Positions 11,722 to 20,870 of a DNA stretch of 64,000 nt are shown here, piece after piece. Location of the stretch: contig JACRCW010000157.1 of the NCBI GenBank assembly GCA_016218805.1, forward strand, positions 44,206-108,205, written 5' to 3'. The notes beneath the pieces were generated by a model. The model saw only the letters and a list, made by a program, of their open reading frames with translations, did no database searches and was not told the DNA's origin. The translations under genes and the position numbers were made by a program. Within the stretch, counting starts at the first letter, position 1. Every line of letters starts with the position of its first letter. This DNA is from Deltaproteobacteria bacterium (GTDB lineage: Bacteria > Myxococcota > JACRCW01).

Positions 11722-12903
11722 TCAGGGTTCCGCACGACTCGCGTTCGCGAGCTTGTCGATGACCGAGGGCTTCACCCCCAGGAGCCGCCCGGCGTCGCGG
11801 TAGAGCAGGTTCCCCGCGACCGTCGCCCGGACGACCTCTTCGGTGAACCGGCGGCCGTTGCGCAGCCGGACCATCAACAGCGCGCCCGGCCCGCCGTCCC
11901 GCTCCTTCTGCGTTGCCTTCTGGCTCCGGTGGAACTGCATCACCTCGGCGAAGAACTCCCGGTATGCCTCGCGCGTGATGCGCCCCAGCTCGAAGGCCCG
12001 CCGGACGACGACCAGCGTGCTCACGCGGAACTTCGCGGCCAGCGTCCGCGCCGTGTCCTCCAGGACGCCACCGTCCACCCACGCTGCCATGAACTCCGCG
12101 CGGGGCACTAGGAACTCAGCGGCCACGCGATCACAAAAGGCCTCCGCGTCCGCCACTTCCGGCGGCCGCTCCGCTTCCAGGTCAGGACGGGAGACACCGG
12201 TCTCCGCGCGCCAGATGTGCGTGAGCTCGTGGATGAGCGTGAAGGTCTGCGCTGCCTTGGCATCCGCCGTGTTGATGAACACCAGCGGTGCCTGGTCATC
12301 CGACAGCGCGAAGCCGCGGAACATCTCAACGTCCAGCGGCCTGCTCGTGTTGGCTCCGACCGTGGACGACCGGAGGACGAGGATGCCCGCCTCTTCCGCC
12401 AGCTCGACCAAGCCCTTCAGGAGGTCCTCGTTGTTGCGCGCGCCCTCTCGGAGCGCGGCCGTGTGTCCAAGCGTCTGCGCAATGTCCTGTGCCACGGCGG
12501 CCGCGTCCGCGGAGAACCGCACGGCTCCCACAAAGGAAAGCGCGGGCTCACCCGCTTGCAGCCGATGCTCCCGGTACCAGCCCTGCTTCCGGACGGCATC
12601 GTTGTACACGTCCAACAGGGCCGGATCCGGCTGACGACGCTGTCCGCCAACGGTGCGCAGGTCCGGGAGCGCCTGCGTTTCCAATGGCGGCCTGTCCAGG
12701 AACAGGGAGGCGAACGGGATGTGAAGGATGTGCGCGAGCTTCCGCGCCTGCACGAAGGTGGGCTTCTCCTCGCCGGCTTCCCACGCACGCACCCGGTCCG
12801 GCCCACCGGCGGCTGCGAGCTTCTCTGCAATGGCGTCCTCATCCAGCCCGCCGCGGCGGATAGCCCACTGGAGGACTGCCGGGTTGATGAGTGCCTCCGT
12901 CAT
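11722..12903 (-). CDS. XRE helix-turn-helix / ImmA-IrrE metallopeptidase fusion
   Basis: This encodes 393 residues. An N-terminal XRE-type HTH region (about residues 10-70, containing WEAGEEKPTFVQARKLA) is joined to an ImmA/IrrE-type zinc peptidase with the site LIHELTHIW near residue 224. Proteins of this design commonly act as regulator/antitoxin-like partners of DUF4411 or other toxins, or as proteolytic derepressors (ImmA on ImmR is the known case). The start overlaps the stop of the upstream 90-residue gene by 4 bases. A role regulating the island or neutralising the DUF4411 protein is inferred from position. Confidence 0.87.
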   Translation of the reverse strand: MTEALINPAVLQWAIRRGGLDEDAIAEKLAAAGGPDRVRAWEAGEEKPTFVQARKLAHILHIPFASLFLDRPPLETQALPDLRTVGGQRRQPDPALLDVYNDAVRKQGWYREHRLQAGEPALSFVGAVRFSADAAAVAQDIAQTLGHTAALREGARNNEDLLKGLVELAEEAGILVLRSSTVGANTSRPLDVEMFRGFALSDDQAPLVFINTADAKAAQTFTLIHELTHIWRAETGVSRPDLEAERPPEVADAEAFCDRVAAEFLVPRAEFMAAWVDGGVLEDTARTLAAKFRVSTLVVVRRAFELGRITREAYREFFAEVMQFHRSQKATQKERDGGPGALLMVRLRNGRRFTEEVVRATVAGNLLYRDAGRLLGVKPSVIDKLANASRAEP

Positions 12904-13172
12904 CGTTCACCTCCATGGGTGCCAAGCGGAGGCTTGGCTCGCTTTGCCGCGACCCACGCCTCCAACTCCGCGACCTTGCGCTCAACTTCCCGCAAGGCGG
13001 GCTCATCCTCCGGCGTGACGCGTGGCGATAGGACCCGCAGTTGTCGCGTCAGGACGACGAACTCAGCGGTGTCCTGCTCGTTCGGGCTGAGACTCAGTCG
13101 CCGCAACAGCTCGATTCGCCTCACTGCGATCTCGCGGGCTTCCTCCTCCAATGCACGCGGGTCGTTCGCCAT
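12900..13172 (-). CDS. Small charged coiled-coil-like protein, unknown
   Basis: This encodes 90 residues from the ATG at 13172, preceded by GGGGAGG at a good distance. A longer open frame extends upstream to 13634, but its added residues are basic low-complexity sequence and lack family-like texture, so I prefer the short form. The protein is helical, rich in Glu/Arg/Leu with heptad-like spacing (EEEAREIAVRRIELLRRL), and ends in a Lys/Pro tail. The 4-base overlap with the XRE/ImmA gene argues for a real coupled gene. No known family recognised. Confidence 0.6.
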   Translation of the reverse strand: MANDPRALEEEAREIAVRRIELLRRLSLSPNEQDTAEFVVLTRQLRVLSPRVTPEDEPALREVERKVAELEAWVAAKRAKPPLGTHGGER

Positions 13173-13359
13173 CGCCCTACCTCCCCACCTGGTCCCCACC
13201 CGCCATCCTTGTTGCCGGCGCCTCCCGCGAGACAACTTGGCTGCCCGGCTGGACCAACAGTACGCCAACCTCCTGCACGTTTTCCAAGACACGCGCTGCC
13301 AATCCACGGTCGGCGAACCCGGACCCCAACGGAGTACCTCGCTTGACTTCACCGGGGGG

Positions 13360-13983
13360 TCATCGGGCCGCTCTCGTTTCACCGGCAATAGCCTGGACCT
13401 TGGAACAGAAGTAGCGGAATGACGGAGACCCACTCTTCCTCGTGGCCAAGCCGAGGACGCTGCCCATTTCCGCCGCCCACGCGACCTTGGCTTCGTAGTC
13501 CGCGCCAATGACGCGCTGGAACAACTCCCACGTCCCTCCTGCTTCCTCTTCGTCGTGATCCCGCAGCAGGCGCAGATTCGCGCCTGGGAATGCCCGCTGA
13601 ATGGCGGCCGGTTCCCCGAGATAGAACGCTTCAATCTCCTTCACGGCAATGCAGATCGCCTCCGGAAGCGCAGGACAACAGGCCCGCCACATGGCTCGGA
13701 TACGCCTCTTCAAGGAAGCGCAGTCCTCCTCATCGGCATCGACGAGGATCACCACCCGCTCGGCGTCTGGGCGTAGCGTGCGTTGCCAAGCGCGGAGCTT
13801 CGCGGGCAACTGGTCGAGCAGTCCCTGGCGCCTGGGATCCGGCGCATCCCTGAAGTTCTCTCGAAGACGCCCCTTCCCCTGGTGCGGATGGACGACCCAC
13901 GTGTGCGCGGGGAACATCCGCCGCAACCAGGGTTCCAGCAGCGCCGCGTCGGACGCGCCCTCCACCAGTACGTGAACCCTCAC
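13360..13983 (-). CDS. DUF4276 family protein (TOPRIM-like), ATPase partner
   Basis: This encodes 207 residues starting from a GTG at 13983 that overlaps the upstream ATPase stop as GTGA; the frame is open further upstream, but that lies inside the ATPase gene. The N-terminus VRVHVLVEGASDAALLEPWL has the conserved glutamate-in-EG pattern of TOPRIM/RloB-like proteins. The middle RVVILVDADEEDC supplies the DxD-type acidic motif, followed by AVKEIEAFYLG. DUF4276 genes often follow AAA_15/AAA_21 ATPases, an architecture reminiscent of RloA-RloB, AbiL and PARIS-type abortive-infection pairs. A nuclease or effector role triggered by the ATPase is inference. Confidence 0.83.
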   Translation of the reverse strand: MRVHVLVEGASDAALLEPWLRRMFPAHTWVVHPHQGKGRLRENFRDAPDPRRQGLLDQLPAKLRAWQRTLRPDAERVVILVDADEEDCASLKRRIRAMWRACCPALPEAICIAVKEIEAFYLGEPAAIQRAFPGANLRLLRDHDEEEAGGTWELFQRVIGADYEAKVAWAAEMGSVLGLATRKSGSPSFRYFCSKVQAIAGETRAAR

Positions 13984-15200
13984 AGCGACACCCGTGTCCC
14001 GAAATGCCCGCTGAACCACAGGCTCCCCAGCGGCAGGCCCTCGTCCGTCATCGCGCTCACTTCCGGCAGGTCGGATGCACGGGTCGCCCTTGTGAAGCCT
14101 TTCGCGTCCTTCTGCAGCAACCACACCTGGTCCGCCTTCAACATGTCCACGAACAGCGGCGCGTGGGTGGTGAGAAGCAACTGGGTCTTGGCGTCCTCCG
14201 GCATGGTGTGGCTGAGGAACTCCAGCGCCAGCGGCCCGAAAAGCTGGTGATAGAGCCCATTCTCGGGCTCCTCCAGGACCACGAACCTTGGCGGTTGCGG
14301 GTCCAGGAGCAGCAGCAGGTACGCGAACATCTTCAGCGTCCCGTCGGACATGCTCTGCTGGAAGAAAGGATCCTGAAAGCCTTTCTCGTTGAACTCGAGG
14401 AGCAGGCGCCCGTCGGGGCTGACCTTTGTCTTGATGCCGCTGAGTCCGGGTATCGCCTTCGCAATGTGGCCCAGGGCGCTCTTCACCGCAGCGGGGTGCT
14501 TGCGCTCGAGATACTGGAGCACGTTGCCGATGTTGCTCCCATCCCGGTTGAGGTGCTTCTGGGCGCCGGCAGGCGGCAACGCCCGCGCCGCATCAGGTAC
14601 GAAGTACGAGAGGTACCAGTCCTGGATGTACGCGCGCATGCCGGCAATGCGGGGATGGTCCTTCAAGATGCCAAGGCTGGCCACGCCGAGGGTTGCCCGG
14701 TCGGACTTCACCACGGCGCGCTTCGCACCCTTGTCGCCCGGTACCGCGTTCTCAGGCCACGCCACCCCCTTGCCCTCTTTGATGTGGACGAACTGAATGG
14801 GCCTGCCCCGAGCACCCTCCGTTCTGCCCTGGAGGAGCGACTCTTCCTCCACGTAGGGGATGCCGCCTTTCGCTGTGACGGAGAAACTGTAGGTGATGGG
14901 GCGCGCCTTGGGAGTCTCGCGGAAGTTGAGGTGGAACTTGATCGAGCCGTTGCTCCCCTGGGTCCTCAGCCGCTGAAAGCCGCCTCGCTGCGGCTTGTCG
15001 CACGCGGCCTCCACGCCCTCCTTCAGAGTGTCCGCAATGAACCCGAGCGCATCCAGCACCGTAGACTTGCCGCTCCCATTGGCGCCGATGAGGCACGCAA
15101 GGCCCGGCAGTTCGTCGCCTTGGTTCCACTTCACCTTCCCGAGCGAGACGTCCGCCAGAGAGCGATAGTTCTGGACCCGCAATCCCAAGAGCTTGGCCAC
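13980..15200 (-). CDS. AAA_15/AAA_21 ATPase (RecF/OLD-like), abortive-infection type
   Basis: This encodes 406 residues from a GTG start at 15200 preceded by GGAGG. The N-terminal region LLGLRVQNYRSLADVSLG leads to Walker A IGANGSGKSTVLDAL near residue 40. The ABC-type signature region and Walker B FVVLEEPENGLY are near residue 308, then the H-loop LLTTHAPLFVDML. There is no TOPRIM domain; that function appears to be supplied by the DUF4276 gene coupled downstream. Proteins of this class sense phage products or DNA states in abortive-infection pairs such as AbiL and PARIS; the trigger here is unknown. A 54-base gap separates it from the preceding OLD-like gene. Confidence 0.87.
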   Translation of the reverse strand: MAKLLGLRVQNYRSLADVSLGKVKWNQGDELPGLACLIGANGSGKSTVLDALGFIADTLKEGVEAACDKPQRGGFQRLRTQGSNGSIKFHLNFRETPKARPITYSFSVTAKGGIPYVEEESLLQGRTEGARGRPIQFVHIKEGKGVAWPENAVPGDKGAKRAVVKSDRATLGVASLGILKDHPRIAGMRAYIQDWYLSYFVPDAARALPPAGAQKHLNRDGSNIGNVLQYLERKHPAAVKSALGHIAKAIPGLSGIKTKVSPDGRLLLEFNEKGFQDPFFQQSMSDGTLKMFAYLLLLLDPQPPRFVVLEEPENGLYHQLFGPLALEFLSHTMPEDAKTQLLLTTHAPLFVDMLKADQVWLLQKDAKGFTRATRASDLPEVSAMTDEGLPLGSLWFSGHFGTRVSL

Positions 15201-15254
15201 GTTTACCTCCGATCACAGTCCGCGCACGTACCGCCTACGGGCGCCGCATTTCCG

Positions 15255-16999
15255 TCACGGCGTGGATACCCCGCTCGTCGCGCTCTTGGCCACGTCGACA
15301 ATACGATCAAGTACCGCCACCACCCCATCCGCGATGAGTTCCCGCGGCACGTACGCCGCAAGCACATGGTAGTCCGACTTCCGCATCAGGTTGGGCAGGC
15401 TAAGAGCGGTGAAGAACGTCTCCATGAGCGGGTCCAGGAACTCGTCGCTCGCCTTCACCTTCGTCCACCAGGAATCCGCCCGGTCCCGAAGCGCTGCCGG
15501 CGGCACGCGCCCCTCCACCGCGTCCTTCATGGCGCCCCGGAAGCGGCCGTGTTCGGTGCCAGCGAACAAAGGTCCATCCGCACGCTGCTCTCCAAGCGAG
15601 CCCGCGTACGCCAGCAGGGCCTCTGGGAAGCAGAGGTAGTTCTCAATCTCCCGCTTTGACCACCGGTGAGACCGCAGTGGCCCATGGGCCGGCCCTCCGG
15701 GCGGGCCTCAGCGGGCTCGCGCGGATCGGTATCAAGGATGATCAGGCCGCGGAGATCCGGCCTCGCCGCGCGCAGGCCAAAGAAGTGATGCCGCGCGGCG
15801 GTTTCCGTGTTTCCCACGTAGTGTACGTACGGCCGTTCCAGCTCTGTTGCCGCGGCGTGTCCTAGCGTCGCGGCGAAGGCGCGGAGGATGGCCAGGTCCG
15901 TTGAACCTTCAAGGTACAGGACCCATCCCTTCAGCTCGGCCTGGAGATAGTGCTCAAACCCGATGTCCTTGAGCGCCTTGGCAACCTGTGATCCGCGGTC
16001 ATCAATCCGATGGGGCGTTCCCACAAATGCGACGACGACATCCCGGTCCGCCGCTTCGTTCAGCAGCACCTCCGAGTGGCTGGCGGCGATGAGCTGGGAA
16101 CCGGTGTCCCGCGCGACATCGGTCAGCAACTGGTAGATTTCGCGCTGCCTGAGGATCTCCAAGTGTGCATCCGGCTCATCCAGCAAGACCACGGTGCCCG
16201 GGTTGGACAGCATGTACGACAAGAGCAACAGCGTCTGCTGCAGTCCGCGCCCGGCCGCGGAGAGGTCCAGTTCGATCTTGCCCTCGCGATAGGCCATGGA
16301 CAGTTCACCGCGATCCCGGTTGTGAACGGGAGGAAGCAACTCCACGCCAAAGAGGCGCTGGGTGTGTGCCGCGAGCTTCTCCCATCGCTCCGGGACGTCG
16401 TGAACCGCCGCGCAGATGTTCCGCAGCACCTCGGCCGTGCGTCCTTCGCCCACGCGGACGCGGATGGCACCTGGCTCAAGCCGCGTCTCGTTGGCCACCA
16501 GCCCGGACATGGGCGGGAGGAACGCAACGCGGGTCGCCAGCGCATCCTCAGGCACTGCGGGTGTGGCGTCGGTTTCCATGACCGGCCTCGCATAGACCAC
16601 TTCACTGTTGGAACGCTCCAACTCCATGGTGCAGTGCCACGTGCTCCCGTTGGTGACGCCCTCCACGCCAATCTCGATGCAGACGTTGCTGACCTTGGCC
16701 TTGCCGCTGCTCCGGTCCACTTCGCGCACCTTCAGGTCCCGCCACAGCAACTCCGTGACCGGGATGGGCAGCGTCATCAGGTCTTTCCTGTTCAGCGCGA
16801 CACCCACCTTCTTCTTGGTGGGCGGACGCGTTCCCCGCTGCTCATGCCACTTCCGGACCGCGTGCTCCCAAAGCGGCAGCGCCTGGAGGGCAGAAGTCTT
16901 CCCCGAGTTGTTGGGGCCGATGAAGACGACCGTCTGCCCCAGTTCAATGGAGACGTCGGAAAACCGCTTGAAGTTCCGGATGACCAAGCGACTGAGCAT
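15255..16999 (-). pseudogene. OLD-family ATPase-TOPRIM nuclease gene with single frameshift
   Basis: The N-terminal ATPase is intact: IGPNNSGKTSALQAL (Walker A) near residue 32, LLDEPDAHLEI (Walker B) and ASHSEVLL (H-loop). A C-terminal TOPRIM begins at VLYLEGSTDLAIL, with LIILDTDPRE as the DxD motif. The frame is then lost near 15681-15683. The continuation is in another frame (SHRWSKREIENYLCFPEALL, ending 15255), which is canonical OLD/TOPRIM C-terminal sequence. Restoring one base in the 3-base C run (coding-strand G) joins them into 581 residues. Without repair, the protein runs on in a wrong frame to 15527. OLD-family proteins are ATP-dependent nucleases in phage defence. It could be a recent mutation, a programmed shift or a sequence error; the data do not decide. 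Confidence 0.82.
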
Positions 17000-17180
17000 G
17001 TCACCATCCCCGGCGCTCGCGCGCCTCCGCCAACGGTGGACGGGTTACCACCCACTGAAGGAACAGGGCTATGCCGTTGCCCATCACACCCTCGCAGTTG
17101 ACCGTGTTGACCAGCGCGTCAGCAGGGGCGTCGAGCTGGTTTCCGGCGGTAGCAGGGAGCATCGGTGCGGTTCCTTGGTG

Positions 17181-18884
17181 TCAGGACGGGCGTCGGCCGC
17201 AGCAGAACTTGAACTTCTCTCCTGAGCCGCACGGGCACGCGTCGTATGGCTCAGGGAGTCGTCCAACTGTGGCGGCGATTTTCTCAAGACGACGGTGATG
17301 GTGCAGCTGCCGCTGTGTGTTCAAACGATCGCGCCCATGCACGCCGCGGCTGAGGATGGTGGAGTTCTCGCCGGCGAGGAGCCTGAGCTGATTCGGGTAC
17401 TGGCGCACGGCCTCCGAGGCAGTCTGGTGAGACCGCAGCAACACCGGGAACAGTCTTGCCAGGTCAACGGCGCCGATATCGTCAAACGGAGCAGCCAACC
17501 CCCACAACAGCGCACGGAAATCGGACGCAGATTGTGACTGGGCAATCTCAAACAGGCGGTCAGGACCCACTTCGGCCAGCAAGCGCCCGGGGTCCGGCAG
17601 CTCAAGCCCTTCCATGATCCGTTGGACGTCGGCGACGGGTGGTGTGCGACCAAACGCCAACATGCGGATGCCGTTCAACGAAGCCAGGCCGTGTTCGAAC
17701 TCCACCGCTCGCGCCCGGAGTTGGGTTGCTGCTCCCAGGTACATGTTCTGGTGCCCAAGGCGCGCCACCAAGTTCGCATCCCACACCCGTTCCCTTCCAT
17801 CATTCAGTCGGCGAGGAAGGCCAAGGGCCGCCCGGATCTGGTCGCTTCCCAGTTCAACGTGCGTCTTCTCCTTTGCCCTGTCGGCGAGTTCTGCGGGCAA
17901 CAGCAGTGTTGAGTCGACCAGCATCGCCCGCAACCCGCCGTCGGACGAGACTGACGGGTGAAGTCTGGACGCCCATTCGCGCAAGTACTCCCGATGGTCG
18001 CCGCGAATGCGCCAAGCATCCAATTCACCGTGTCGGTCTCCCTGTTCCCACTGGAACTGGACGTCGGCTGTCGGCTCAAAAGCGTGCAGCCGTCCGGATT
18101 CTACTAGGTGGGCGACGCGGGCCTTCCCGAAGGCAAGGACGGCAAGGCCGAGGTGGCGGAACTGAATCCAGACCTTGTCAGCCAGTATAAGGGAGGCGAC
18201 GAGGATTCGCTGAACCTCTACATCACGTGCGTCCAGATCCCCTGTCTGCCAACCCGGTCCGACAAGATGCGTGCGCGGATTCCCACCGCCCTCGGAGACC
18301 GTCGTGATGATGTCCCCAGGCAGCGTTGTGCCAATGGGGAATAGGTCGCTAACTACGAGGGAGGATTCCCCGCCCGTTGGCGTCGAAAGCTCTGCGGCCA
18401 GCATCCGCTTTATCGCTTCACGCGCGATGGCGCCTTCGGGCGCAGCGTGTTCTTCCCGGAAGTGAACCGTGGCACCGCGTTGGTTCACCCAGTTCGGATT
18501 CCGCTCCCCCAGCTCCCGGACCGCATCCCGAGCAGAGCGGAACCGACAACGGTTGTCGTGCTTGCTCCAAGTGCAAAGAATGACCGCGGGGCTCCCGCTG
18601 CCAGTCCAGTTCTTGAGGTGGGCGACCTCAAATTCTTCCCGGTGAGTCGAAGCGAAGGACTCACGCGTCGACTTCAGTTGGAGCCAGAAGGACAGTGGGC
18701 TGAGGTGGTGTGACGCGTCGTCGGCGCCTTCAACGACTTGGACGATAACGTCTCGACCAAAGTCGTGTCCTTGGCGAACGTAGTCGACAAGCCAAGGTGC
18801 AAGCAGGCTCTCCACCGCTCGCCGTGACTCATCCTCTTGGCGCAGGTTCCTTGGAATCAGAATGCGGTCATGGTCGCGCGGCAT
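17181..18884 (-). CDS. DUF4365 nuclease-like protein with C-terminal SEC-C zinc motif
   Basis: This encodes 567 residues. The N-terminal 120 residues fit DUF4365, a PD-(D/E)xK-like fold (DYVRQGHDFGRDVIVQV, then LSFWLQLKST, giving the D...QxK pattern). The next 400 residues are helical and unrecognised. The C-terminus is a clear SEC-C zinc-binding motif, CPCGSGEKFKFCC, otherwise seen in SecA and many nucleic-acid-associated proteins. The start overlaps the hsdS stop by 17 bases, so it belongs to the RM operon. A nuclease or DNA-damage-sensing accessory is plausible; the catalytic set is not complete enough for me to claim activity. A 181-base gap follows before the OLD-like gene. Confidence 0.78.
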   Translation of the reverse strand: MPRDHDRILIPRNLRQEDESRRAVESLLAPWLVDYVRQGHDFGRDVIVQVVEGADDASHHLSPLSFWLQLKSTRESFASTHREEFEVAHLKNWTGSGSPAVILCTWSKHDNRCRFRSARDAVRELGERNPNWVNQRGATVHFREEHAAPEGAIAREAIKRMLAAELSTPTGGESSLVVSDLFPIGTTLPGDIITTVSEGGGNPRTHLVGPGWQTGDLDARDVEVQRILVASLILADKVWIQFRHLGLAVLAFGKARVAHLVESGRLHAFEPTADVQFQWEQGDRHGELDAWRIRGDHREYLREWASRLHPSVSSDGGLRAMLVDSTLLLPAELADRAKEKTHVELGSDQIRAALGLPRRLNDGRERVWDANLVARLGHQNMYLGAATQLRARAVEFEHGLASLNGIRMLAFGRTPPVADVQRIMEGLELPDPGRLLAEVGPDRLFEIAQSQSASDFRALLWGLAAPFDDIGAVDLARLFPVLLRSHQTASEAVRQYPNQLRLLAGENSTILSRGVHGRDRLNTQRQLHHHRRLEKIAATVGRLPEPYDACPCGSGEKFKFCCGRRPS

Positions 18885-20142
18885 TCTTGCTCCATGCGTT
18901 GCCTTGCTCCGGTGGAGGCGGTGGACCGGACGCCGGAGGGGACGTCACGGCGCGCTCGTCCGCCGTGACGCGGACCTCGCCGGTGAGGAGGACGGACATG
19001 AGGGCGGACTTGATGCGGAGCAGCCCCGCGAGAGTCTCGTGCTCCACAGCTTGCCGGTCAGCAATCGCCGCAACTACCGCTACCAGGTCTCGTTGTTCAC
19101 ACGCGTCGGGCGCTGGCACCAGGATCTTCTCAAGGTCCCTGAGGTTGATGACTTGTTGTACCGACCCGATTGTCTCTCGAAGCATCCCGCCAAGCCCTGA
19201 CGGTGATTGGAGGAACAGGCAGACGAACTCAGCCGACACTCTGGTGCCCAGTTGAATCAGCCCCACCTGACGGGCAATGTTTGCGCCAGCCAGCCGTTGC
19301 GGGGCGACGAGGGTGGCCCCGGGCTGCCCGACCAGCGCTACGAGCAACTCCCCGCCCCTAAGAACGGTGCGCGAGTACTGGTCGGATACAGCGCGCGTGA
19401 TTGTTCGAAGGGTCTCTTCCCTCAGATGGCCTGCCGCCACATCTCCTGACCGAACGAAGCGAACGCCGGCCGGGTCCTCAGGACCCGGTTGCACAACTCC
19501 GTAAGTGACGCTGCTGCCGGCCGCAACCAGCGAACCCAGCCTCACCACCTCCCACTCCTCCGGCACCTCCCCGATCTCCGTCTGCTTGAACCGCGTGTGG
19601 CGCCCCGGCAGCCCCCGCGTCAGCAACTCGGCCATCATGGCCTTCTTCACGACGTGGAGTTGGTCGATGACCGCCTGGGTGGATTCGATGGCGTCATCCA
19701 CCGAGGAAAGGATGGCGGCGATCTTGCGCTGCTCGGCGAGGGGAGGGAGGAGGAGCGACAGCGGCCGCAGCGCGCTGATGGTTAGCATCGGCACGGCCTG
19801 TTTAGCGGTGATGTCGTCGAAGTTGGCACGCTCGAGCGCGTACTTCAGGAACTCGGAGACCGCGGCGTCAGTCGGAGCGACGGCGATTGTCGTTTGTGTC
19901 GATACGAACCTCTCGAAGGTGGGCAACCTCGGGAAGCCAATCGTTCCACGCGCACCCAGCACAATGGTCCCCCTGCCAAAGACCCGTCGGCTCTTGGATG
20001 TCCATCCCCAAGGTGCGGAATCGCGGCCCGCCGAAAACACCGGAATGCCGTCGCCGGTAAGGTCCTTGGCGATGATGGTCTCTCCCATCGCCAGATCGGC
20101 GATCTCAGCGAGACCGGCTTGGCGCCAGCCGTTGGGTGTCAT
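18868..20142 (-). CDS. hsdS: Type I restriction-modification specificity subunit (HsdS)
   Basis: This encodes 424 residues with two target-recognition half-domains. The first ends with the conserved-helix entry LPPLAEQRKIAAILSSVDDAI near residue 135-155. The second begins around EIGEVPEEWEVVRLGSLV and ends with a second helix containing EQRDLVAVVAAIADRQ. HsdS reads the bipartite target and bridges HsdM and HsdR. Each half starts with the typical Trp-x-x-x-x-L element. It overlaps the DUF5131 gene stop by 4 bases and the DUF4365 gene by 17. The C-terminal tail after the second helix is Pro-rich and longer than usual. The specificity cannot be read from sequence. Confidence 0.94.
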   Translation of the reverse strand: MTPNGWRQAGLAEIADLAMGETIIAKDLTGDGIPVFSAGRDSAPWGWTSKSRRVFGRGTIVLGARGTIGFPRLPTFERFVSTQTTIAVAPTDAAVSEFLKYALERANFDDITAKQAVPMLTISALRPLSLLLPPLAEQRKIAAILSSVDDAIESTQAVIDQLHVVKKAMMAELLTRGLPGRHTRFKQTEIGEVPEEWEVVRLGSLVAAGSSVTYGVVQPGPEDPAGVRFVRSGDVAAGHLREETLRTITRAVSDQYSRTVLRGGELLVALVGQPGATLVAPQRLAGANIARQVGLIQLGTRVSAEFVCLFLQSPSGLGGMLRETIGSVQQVINLRDLEKILVPAPDACEQRDLVAVVAAIADRQAVEHETLAGLLRIKSALMSVLLTGEVRVTADERAVTSPPASGPPPPPEQGNAWSKNAARP

Positions 20143-20870
20143 GCTGGCGCTCCTTGGCCAACCGAGGACGGCATCTCATCCCAAGTGCGGCCCTCCAGGA
20201 GTCGCCCAGCGCGTTTCTTGTGGAACCCGCCCCACTGCTTAAAGAAGAACGCGACGTTCGCCGCGCTGCACTGGTCCTTGATTTCCAGCACCCACTCCTC
20301 GCTCATTGGCCGCGCACCGGGGCCCGACTCCCCGCCGACGATGACCCAATCGATTCCCTTCAGGTTGAGCCGCCCCAGCGGCCCCAGCAGCGGCTCCAGC
20401 GAAAGGAACTTCACCGCCGCCTTGCTCCTTCTCAGCATGTCGATGCGGACCCGGAAGTCTGCGCGCTCGACGCTGACGCCCATCCAGATGTTCGGCGCCC
20501 ACGCAAGGCGCGGTGACAGCTCAGCGAGACGTTCCGCGCGTTTGGTCAGCACCTGAAAACGGTGCCAATGGGCGCGCGTCATCACGTCGAACACGCGGCG
20601 GATGTACGTCAGCGGCACGTCCTTGTGGAACAGGTCGCTCATCGAGTTGACGAAGATGGTCTGCGGCTTCCGCCAATGCAGCGGCAACTCCAGCATCTGC
20701 GGCTGCAGGGTCAGCTCGAAACCATTGACGTAGTTGGGCTGCCCCATGGCTTGGAGGCGGTGCGCCATCCGCTCGGCGTAGCAGTTCTTGCAGCCGGCGC
20801 TGATCTTGTCGCACCCGGTGACGGGGTTCCACGTCGCCTCCGTCCACTCGATGTCACTTCCCTGGGCCAT
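20139..20870 (-). CDS. Three-Cys-motif Gp37/Gp68 (DUF5131) protein
   Basis: This encodes 243 residues. The N-terminus IEWTEATWNPVTGCDKISAGCKNCYAE (shown here only by its key parts: WTEATWNP and the cysteines C-x6-C-x2-C) is the three-Cys cluster of phage Gp37/Gp68 proteins, which resembles a radical-SAM Fe-S site. Further conserved elements are SMSDLFH, FQVLTKRAERL, WMGVSVE, FLSLEPLLGPL, WVIVGGESGPGARPM and FFFKQWGG. The ATG shares one base with the tcmP stop (TGATG) and its stop overlaps hsdS. The family is a known partner of TcmP. The reaction is not established; a nucleic-acid or nucleotide modification is conceivable. Confidence 0.9.
   Translation of the reverse strand: MAQGSDIEWTEATWNPVTGCDKISAGCKNCYAERMAHRLQAMGQPNYVNGFELTLQPQMLELPLHWRKPQTIFVNSMSDLFHKDVPLTYIRRVFDVMTRAHWHRFQVLTKRAERLAELSPRLAWAPNIWMGVSVERADFRVRIDMLRRSKAAVKFLSLEPLLGPLGRLNLKGIDWVIVGGESGPGARPMSEEWVLEIKDQCSAANVAFFFKQWGGFHKKRAGRLLEGRTWDEMPSSVGQGAPA

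Noticed and set aside
12900..13634. A 244-residue version of the small protein
   Set aside because: The extra N-terminal residues are basic low-complexity sequence, while the ATG at 13172 has a strong ribosome-binding site.
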